This document shows positions 6,268 to 10,773 of a stretch of 10,773 nucleotides of DNA, piece by piece. Under the pieces are notes generated by a model. The model was given only the letters and a program-made list of their open reading frames with translations, did not search any database and was not told the DNA's origin. Within the stretch, counting starts at the first letter, position 1; the number at the start of each line of letters is the position of its first letter. Position numbers and translations under genes: made by a program. Origin of the DNA: Chloroflexota bacterium (GTDB lineage: Bacteria > Chloroflexota > Dehalococcoidia > UBA1127 > JACQUN01); assembly GCA_016210285.1 (NCBI GenBank), contig JACQUN010000099.1, positions 1 to 10,773 on the forward strand, read 5' to 3'.

Positions 6268-7458
6268 CTACTCCTGCTTCTTGTCCAACAGCGCAGCCAC
6301 CCCAGGCAGCTCTCGCCCTTCCAGGAACTCCAGGGACGCGCCGCCGCCAGTGGACACGTGGGTCATTCGGCTTGCCAGGCCCAGGGACTCCACGGCCTCG
6401 GCTGTCGAGCCTCCGCCCACCACCGTGACAGCCCCCTCAAGATCAGCCAGGGTCTCGGCTATCGCGCGGGTGCCGCGGGAGAAGGGGGGGAACTCAAACA
6501 CCCCCATTGGGCCATTCCAGAGAACCGTACGGCAGCGCCGCAGGGTCCGGATGAAGGACTCGATAGTGTGCGGGCCGATGTCCATGATGAACCAGCCTGG
6601 GGGCGCCGCTGCAACCTCCACGGTGCGAGAGGGGGCATCGGCCTTGAACTCGTGAGCAACGACCACGTCCACCGGTAGGGAAAGGTCCACACCCTTCTCC
6701 TTGGCCCCTTTGAGCACCGTGCGCACAAACTCCAGGCGCTCCTCCTCCACCAGGGAGCGGCCCACCTCCAGGCCCTGCGCCTTCAGGAAGGTGGCCGCCA
6801 TGCCACCCCCGATGAGAAGGTGCTCAGCTTTGTCAAACAGGTTCTCGATGACGGCGATTTTGTCGCTGACCTTGGCGCCGCCCATCACCGCGGCCAGGGG
6901 CCGCCGCGGGTTGTTCAAGACCTGACCCAGCATGCGCAGCTCCCGTTCCAGGAGGAGCCCGGCCACGCTAGGGAGATAGCGGGTTACCCCCACGGTGGAG
7001 GCGTGGGCCCGATGCGCGGTCCCGAAGGCGTCGTTGACAAACACCTCGCCCAGGGAGGCGAGCGCCCTGGCAAAGGTGGGGTCATTCTTCTCTTCCTCCG
7101 GGCGGAAGCGGAGGTTTTCCAGGAGCAGGACATCCCCAGGCCCAAGGGCTGCCGCCGCTCGCTCAGCCTCGGCGCCAACGCAGTCCCTGGCGTATGCTAC
7201 CGGCCTGCCCAGGAGCTGACTGAGGTGCTGGACGATCGGAGCAAGGCGCTGCTTCTCATCAACCCCCTTGGGCCGGCCAAGGTGGGAGCAGAGCACGACC
7301 CTCGCCTTCTGCTGGAGGAGGTACTCGAGGGTGGGGAGGACCGCACGGACCTTGTTGTCGTCGGAGATCCGGCCATCCTCCATCGGCACATTGAAGTCCA
7401 CCCGGACCAGAACTCGCTTCTGCCGCACCTCGATGTCGCGCAGGGTTTGCTTTTCCAC
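6268..7458 (-). CDS. pgk: Phosphoglycerate kinase
   Basis: A 396-residue cytoplasmic kinase that makes ATP from 1,3-bisphosphoglycerate in glycolysis. Visible motifs: RVDFNVP (19-25), SHLGRP (58-63), LENLRF (113-118), NDAFGTAHRAHAST (142-155), MGGAKVSDK (192-200), NGPMGVFE (315-322) and TGGGASLEFLEG (370-381). The nucleotide-binding GGGD motif reads GGGS (348-351): Ser351 replaces the usual Asp. Length is typical (390-400). The frame opens with a GTG at 7470, but a second GTG at 7458 has GGAGG 5 bases upstream and gives the usual family N-terminus, so that start is chosen. It lies 29 bases after the polyprenyl synthase gene and 10 bases before apgM. Confidence 0.97.
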   Translation of the reverse strand: MEKQTLRDIEVRQKRVLVRVDFNVPMEDGRISDDNKVRAVLPTLEYLLQQKARVVLCSHLGRPKGVDEKQRLAPIVQHLSQLLGRPVAYARDCVGAEAERAAAALGPGDVLLLENLRFRPEEEKNDPTFARALASLGEVFVNDAFGTAHRAHASTVGVTRYLPSVAGLLLERELRMLGQVLNNPRRPLAAVMGGAKVSDKIAVIENLFDKAEHLLIGGGMAATFLKAQGLEVGRSLVEEERLEFVRTVLKGAKEKGVDLSLPVDVVVAHEFKADAPSRTVEVAAAPPGWFIMDIGPHTIESFIRTLRRCRTVLWNGPMGVFEFPPFSRGTRAIAETLADLEGAVTVVGGGSTAEAVESLGLASRMTHVSTGGGASLEFLEGRELPGVAALLDKKQE

Positions 7459-7463
7459 GCAAT

Positions 7464-7468
7464 CCTCC
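7464..7468 (-). promoter_or_regulatory. Ribosome binding site deciding the pgk start
   Basis: GGAGG on the minus strand, 5 bases before the GTG at 7458. The alternative GTG at 7470 overlaps this site and has none of its own. Confidence 0.65.
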
Positions 7469-7487
7469 ACAGGGCAAGCTGCTGGCC

Positions 7488-8519
7488 CTACTGCTCACGC
7501 TGCACCATGAAGCCGGCTACGGAGCGCAGGGGAGCCAGCCGCTCGCCCGATATGCCGGACCTCTCCAGAAGGGCGAGGGCCTCCTGTTGGAAGCGAAGCG
7601 CCATCTCCTGGCAGAACCCCTTGGCCCCCAGGCTGTCGAGGATGCTCACAATCTGGGGGACATCGGCAGGCTCCAGGACGCGTTTGAAGTAGAAGCTGCC
7701 AAGCTGCCGCTTCTGGCTTGCGGGGGCCCGTTCCAGGGCGAACACTACGGGAAGGCTCTTCTTCTTGCTGAGGATGTCGCCAGCCGCCGCCTTGCCGGCG
7801 GCGGCACCCCACAGGTCCAGGATGTCGTCCCGAATCTGGAAGGCCATCCCCAGCTTAACTCCCGCCTGCTGAAGGAGCGCCCCCAGCTGGTCCTCTCCTC
7901 CGGCGGCAAGGGCGCCCAGTTCCAGGGCACAGCCCACGAGCGCTCCCGTTCTGCCCTCCACCATGCGGAGGTAGCTCTCCACGGAGACGTCCAGCCGCTC
8001 CTGGAAGCTGATGTCCAGGTACTGGCCCTCGCAGAGGCGCAGGCACGCCTGGTCCAGGGCCCGGATTGCGAGGAGAAGCGTTGTGGGGGGAAGCCCCTGG
8101 CCCTCCGGCTGCAGCAGGGAAAGGCGGGCCAGGGCGTGCATGCCATCCCCGGCGTTGATGGCCTGGGCCGGACCCCAGATCCACCAGACCGCAGGGTGAT
8201 GGTGCCGCTCCAGGTTACCATCCTGGATGTCGTCGTGGATAAGGGAGAAGTTGTGGACCAGCTCCACCGCGGCGGCCAGTGGCAGCGCCAGGCGGGGCTC
8301 GCCCCCCAACGCCTCACACACCAGAAGGCAAAGGAGAGGGCGCAGGCGCTTCCCTGGAGGGCCGGAGCGAGGGTTGCCCTGTTCGTCTATCCAGCCAAGC
8401 TGGTACTCCATCATCCGGTAGAGGGCTTCGCCCCGGTCCTTGAGGGAGGCGCGTAGCTCCGCCTCTATCAGTTCTCGGTACTGGTGAAATGCCTCTGGCG
8501 GCTGCACGTCCTCCCTCAC
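7488..8519 (-). CDS. Polyprenyl diphosphate synthase (probable FPP/GGPP synthase)
   Basis: A 343-residue all-helical trans-prenyltransferase that condenses isopentenyl diphosphate with allylic diphosphates. The first Asp-rich motif is DDIQD (96-100), the second DDILD (231-235). GKRLRP (56-61) and KKKSLP (252-257) are further family signatures. An aromatic residue (Phe91) stands five positions before the first motif, Ser92 is at -4, and the motif has no two-residue insertion. By family rules this pattern fits a short-chain, type I GGPP synthase (C20), possibly FPP. The start is uncertain. A TTG at 8552 opens the frame but has no good site; the GTG at 8519 has GGAAG upstream at a reasonable distance; a GTG at 8507 is also possible. 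It lies between rpiB and pgk in close spacing. Prenyl products could serve quinones, carotenoids or undecaprenyl precursors. Confidence 0.9.
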   Translation of the reverse strand: MREDVQPPEAFHQYRELIEAELRASLKDRGEALYRMMEYQLGWIDEQGNPRSGPPGKRLRPLLCLLVCEALGGEPRLALPLAAAVELVHNFSLIHDDIQDGNLERHHHPAVWWIWGPAQAINAGDGMHALARLSLLQPEGQGLPPTTLLLAIRALDQACLRLCEGQYLDISFQERLDVSVESYLRMVEGRTGALVGCALELGALAAGGEDQLGALLQQAGVKLGMAFQIRDDILDLWGAAAGKAAAGDILSKKKSLPVVFALERAPASQKRQLGSFYFKRVLEPADVPQIVSILDSLGAKGFCQEMALRFQQEALALLERSGISGERLAPLRSVAGFMVQREQ

Positions 8520-8564
8520 TCGGCGTCTTCCGGGTTGGGGCAGCAGGAGCAAGAGTGGCTAACC

Positions 8565-9020
8565 CTACACCGTCTTCTCGCGGGCGCGTTCAAGGCCGGC
8601 CACCTTGTTGACCCGCCGGGCGTGGCGCCCCCCTTCAAAGGAGGCGTTGAGGTACGCCTCAACGATCTCCTTGGCAAGCCCCGGCCCGATGATAGACCCG
8701 CCCATGCACAGGACATTGGCGTCATTATGCTCCCTGGCGCGGCGGGCAGAGAAGGGGTCATGACAGAGGGCGGCGCGCACGCCGGGGATCTTGTTGGCAG
8801 CGATGCTCATGCCGATGCCGGTGCCACAGATGAGGACCCCATACTGGCACTTCCCCTGGGCCACTGCTTCGGCCACCTGCTGGGCAATGTCCGGATAGTC
8901 CACCGAGGCGGTGTCATAGCAGCCGAAGTCGTGGACCTCGTACGCCTTTTCCTGAAGCGCTGGCATCAGCGCCTGCTTCAGTCCCACGCCGTTGTGGTCA
9001 CACCCGATGGCAATGCGCAC
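8565..9020 (-). CDS. rpiB: Ribose-5-phosphate isomerase B
   Basis: A 151-residue sugar-phosphate isomerase of the RpiB/LacAB family, interconverting ribose 5-phosphate and ribulose 5-phosphate. Seen are Asp8-His9 in GCDHNG, the catalytic Cys65 in ICGTGIGMSIAANK (64-77), His98-Asn99 in AREHND, and the GGRHARRV segment (130-137). All substrate-contact positions of the family appear intact, and length is normal (about 150). The start is a GTG at 9020, preceded by AGGAAGG at 8 bases. It begins 27 bases after the tsaC stop, within the same apparent operon. LacAB-type galactose enzymes share the fold, but Cys65 and the single-gene context favour RpiB. Confidence 0.95.
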   Translation of the reverse strand: MRIAIGCDHNGVGLKQALMPALQEKAYEVHDFGCYDTASVDYPDIAQQVAEAVAQGKCQYGVLICGTGIGMSIAANKIPGVRAALCHDPFSARRAREHNDANVLCMGGSIIGPGLAKEIVEAYLNASFEGGRHARRVNKVAGLERAREKTV

Positions 9021-9047
9021 TGTTGCAGCCTTCCTCTTGGGGATGGG

Positions 9048-9674
9048 TCAGAAGTGCACCGCAGGGCCGCAGGCCTCGGCCAGCGCCTCGCGGGATATGG
9101 CGCCCTCCCTGACGATGCGCGGCCTTGGCCCGGTGAGATCCACCACCGTAGACTCCTGGCCGCCTCCTGCAGGCCCTCCCTCGACAATCAAGTCTATCAC
9201 ATCACCCAGTTGCCGACGCACCTCCGCAGCAGTGGCGGCGGGGGGCTGGCCGCTGAGGTTGGCGCTGGTGCCGGTGATGGGGTTGCCGAGCCGGCGCGCC
9301 AGCTCCCGGGGGACAGGGTGGTTCGGGAGCCGCACCCCCACCGTCCAGCCGCGGCCGGCCACCACGGTGGGCACGGCAGGGGCCTTGGGCAGCACGAGGG
9401 TCAGCGGCCCGGGCCAGAACCGCCGCGCCAGGGTAAGCGCCAGGTCAGGCACGGGGGAGGCAACTCGGCCCAGGTCAGCAGGGTCCGCCAGCAGCAGGGG
9501 GAGTGGCATGCCATAGGGTCTACCTTTGGCTTCGAACACCCTCTCAACCGCCGCTTCATTCAGGCCATCGGCCCCCAGGCCATAGAGCGTATCCGTTGGG
9601 AAAGCAACCAGCCCCCCCCTGCGAAGGATCGCTACGCCCTCCTGGATTTGGGCTTCGAGCCTGAGCGTGAACAC
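9048..9674 (-). CDS. tsaC: Threonylcarbamoyl-AMP synthase (YrdC domain, Sua5/TsaC family)
   Basis: A 208-residue single YrdC-domain protein that makes threonylcarbamoyl-AMP from threonine, bicarbonate and ATP, the first step of t6A37 synthesis in tRNAs reading ANN codons. Motifs: PTDTLYGLG (26-34), KGRPYGMPL (50-58), GTSANLSG (135-142) and ESTVVDL (174-180). It lacks the C-terminal Sua5 domain, so it is TsaC-like in architecture. The frame stays open to 10058, but that extension would run antisense to guaA and upstream of the likely promoter. The GTG at 9674 follows GAGG at 5 bases and fits the domain boundary; the GTG at 9677 or a nearby TTG are alternatives. A tract of eight G lies at codons 18-21. 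It is the first gene of the minus-strand series. Confidence 0.94.
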   Translation of the reverse strand: MFTLRLEAQIQEGVAILRRGGLVAFPTDTLYGLGADGLNEAAVERVFEAKGRPYGMPLPLLLADPADLGRVASPVPDLALTLARRFWPGPLTLVLPKAPAVPTVVAGRGWTVGVRLPNHPVPRELARRLGNPITGTSANLSGQPPAATAAEVRRQLGDVIDLIVEGGPAGGGQESTVVDLTGPRPRIVREGAISREALAEACGPAVHF

Positions 9675-9679
9675 CACTT

Positions 9680-9683
9680 CCTC
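9680..9683 (-). promoter_or_regulatory. Ribosome binding site deciding the tsaC start
   Basis: GAGG (within GAGGAA) on the minus strand, 5 bases before the GTG at 9674. It is modest but the best site between the putative promoter and the first conserved YrdC residues. Confidence 0.45.
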
Positions 9684-9730
9684 AAACAAGGCCCGGCAGA
9701 CAATTCGGTGACAACCAAGCTGCCGCCCTG

Positions 9731-9760
9731 TTGACCCCAGTATAGCATGGGTGGTAAGCT
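9731..9760 (+). promoter_or_regulatory. Possible guaA promoter
   Basis: TTGACC (9731-9736) is followed, after 18 bases, by TAAGCT (9755-9760), which carries an upstream TGG resembling an extended -10. The -35 match is good and the -10 match weak. It would place the transcription start some 35-40 bases before the guaA ATG. It overlaps the opposing promoter at 9739-9766, so the two may interfere. Confidence 0.3.
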
Positions 9761-9766
9761 GAGCAA
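9739..9766 (-). promoter_or_regulatory. Probable promoter of the minus-strand operon
   Basis: On the minus strand TTGCTC (9766-9761) and TATACT (9744-9739) are separated by 16 bases. The -10 matches the consensus at five of six positions and is preceded by TGC, giving an extended -10 (TGCTATACT). The -35 is weak. The start would be near 9732, leaving a leader of about 58 bases before the tsaC GTG at 9674. This is the strongest sigma-70-like match I see upstream of the series. Confidence 0.5.
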
Positions 9767-9803
9767 GAGTCACACTGCTACGATTTCCAGCAGGGCGAGG
9801 ACG

Positions 9804-10773
9804 ATGAGTGGAGAGGCCCCATCCAGCCGCCGGGTGGCCGCCAGCGATGACGCGGAGGTCTCCACCTACCTGGGAATCGCCAAGGAGAAGCGTGGCCGGG
9901 AGCCGGTTCTGGAGGAGGCCGCCAAGGGGGTTGACGAGGCGGTGGTGGTCCTGGACTTCGGCTCCCAGTACAGCCGCCTCATCGCCCGGCGCATCCGGGA
10001 ATGTCATGTCTATTGCGAGCTCTATCCCCACGATGTGACCCAGGAGCAACTGGCGCACCTCAAGGTCAAAGGGTTCATCCTCTCCGGTGGCCCCGCCAGC
10101 GTGTATGACGAGGGTGCCCCGCTCATCTCACCCCACGTCCTGGCCAGCCGCGTCCCCATCCTGGGCATCTGCTACGGGATGCAGGCGCTGGCGTACCAGC
10201 TTGGCGGGAAGGTGGCCCCTGGCGCCAAGCGGGAATACGGCCACGCGGTCCTGCACCAGAACGCCGCGGACCATCCCCTGTTCCGCAACCTCCCCACCTC
10301 CATGCCGGTGTGGATGAGCCACGGGGACCAGGTCACCGAGCTGCCGTCAGGGTTCCGGGCGCTGGCTTTCACCGAGAGCTCGCCCAACGCCGTGATCGGC
10401 AACGAGGCGGGCCTGGTGGGGCTTCAGTTCCATCCCGAGGTCGTGCACACCCCTCACGGCAGGGAGCTGCTGCGGAACTGGCTGCAGCGGGTGTGCGGCT
10501 GCCAGGGCACGTGGACGCCGGGCAACTTCATCGCCGAGAGCATCGACCGCATCCGCGAGCAGGTGGGAGGGGGACGGGTCATCTGCGCCCTGTCCGGCGG
10601 CGTCGACTCCGCCGTGGCGGCGACGCTCATCCAGCAGGCGGTGGGAGACCAGTTGACCTGCATTTTCGTCGACAACGGTCTGCTGCGGCGGGAGGAGCCG
10701 GAGCGGGTCCGCACGGTGTTCCAGCGCAACCTCAAGATGAACCTGGTATATGTGGACGCCCAGGAGCGTTTCC
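9804..10773 (+). CDS. guaA: GMP synthase (glutamine-hydrolysing), 5' part, runs off the window
   Basis: The first 323 codons of the two-domain enzyme that aminates XMP to GMP. The class I glutamine amidotransferase domain has LDFGSQYSRLIARRIRE (49-65), catalytic Cys123 in GICYGMQ, and His210/Glu212 in FHPEV. The ATP-pyrophosphatase domain begins with the PP-loop SGGVDS (264-269) and continues through FVDNGLLR. The C-terminal dimerisation domain lies beyond the window edge. From the ATG at 9804, with CAGGGCGAGG just upstream, there are about 46 residues before the usual first strand, versus under ten in E. coli or B. subtilis. The extension is coding-like, with third positions mostly G or C. 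A GTG at 9942 or 9945, with GAGG close by, could give a standard N-terminus. The gene is divergent from tsaC with 129 bases between. Confidence 0.96.
   Translation, partial: MSGEAPSSRRVAASDDAEVSTYLGIAKEKRGREPVLEEAAKGVDEAVVVLDFGSQYSRLIARRIRECHVYCELYPHDVTQEQLAHLKVKGFILSGGPASVYDEGAPLISPHVLASRVPILGICYGMQALAYQLGGKVAPGAKREYGHAVLHQNAADHPLFRNLPTSMPVWMSHGDQVTELPSGFRALAFTESSPNAVIGNEAGLVGLQFHPEVVHTPHGRELLRNWLQRVCGCQGTWTPGNFIAESIDRIREQVGGGRVICALSGGVDSAVAATLIQQAVGDQLTCIFVDNGLLRREEPERVRTVFQRNLKMNLVYVDAQERF

Noticed and set aside
8484..9734. Plus-strand open frame of 416 codons opposite rpiB and tsaC
   Set aside because: It runs antisense to two enzymes with intact catalytic motifs and resembles no protein family.
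9675..10058. N-terminal extension of the tsaC frame to 10058
   Set aside because: It would overlap guaA on the other strand and include the likely promoter; the YrdC domain begins only after 9674.

Overview
The window is GC-rich bacterial DNA (well above 60% G+C by eye, third codon positions almost all G or C). It carries a long run of ten co-directional genes on the minus strand and the 5' part of one divergent gene on the plus strand. My best guess at the source is a member of the Chloroflexota, perhaps Dehalococcoidia-like. Reasons are an F420-type oxidoreductase, an archaeal-type phosphoglycerate mutase (ApgM) beside pgk and tpiA, a Pgk with GGGS instead of GGGD, and intergenic hairpin repeats of the form CGTTCG-NNNN-GAGCTTGTCGA. 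This placement is inference from remembered sequence flavour, not a search result.

Layout in the direction of minus-strand transcription, right to left: tsaC/sua5 (9674-9048), rpiB (9020-8565), a polyprenyl diphosphate synthase (8519-7488), pgk (7458-6268), apgM (6257-5040), tpiA (4982-4218), a gap of 157 bases holding a GC-rich hairpin and one intergenic repeat, a small deazaflavin-dependent oxidoreductase-like gene (4060-3701), miaA (3704-2703, ATGA overlap with the preceding gene), dapF (2657-1737), and an amidohydrolase/deaminase (1673-141). Most gaps from tsaC to tpiA are 10-60 bases, which fits one operon. The gap at 4061-4217 may divide it into two units. To the right, guaA (GMP synthase) starts at 9804 on the plus strand and runs off the window. 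The 129 bases between tsaC and guaA hold a good minus-strand promoter candidate and a weaker, overlapping plus-strand one. The left 140 bases are intergenic and hold two copies of the hairpin repeat.

Functionally the cluster is housekeeping: lower glycolysis/gluconeogenesis (tpiA, pgk, apgM), the non-oxidative pentose phosphate pathway (rpiB), prenyl diphosphate elongation, two position-37 tRNA modification enzymes (TsaC for t6A, MiaA for i6A), lysine/diaminopimelate synthesis (dapF) and purine synthesis (guaA). The polyprenyl synthase and MiaA both draw on dimethylallyl diphosphate. The least defined members are the F420-type protein and the amidohydrolase, whose substrates cannot be read from sequence.

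I found no defence system, mobile element, CRISPR array, RNA gene or convincing novel system. The best non-gene signal is the three-copy hairpin repeat, in which the stem bases change in a compensatory way while the loop stays nearly constant.
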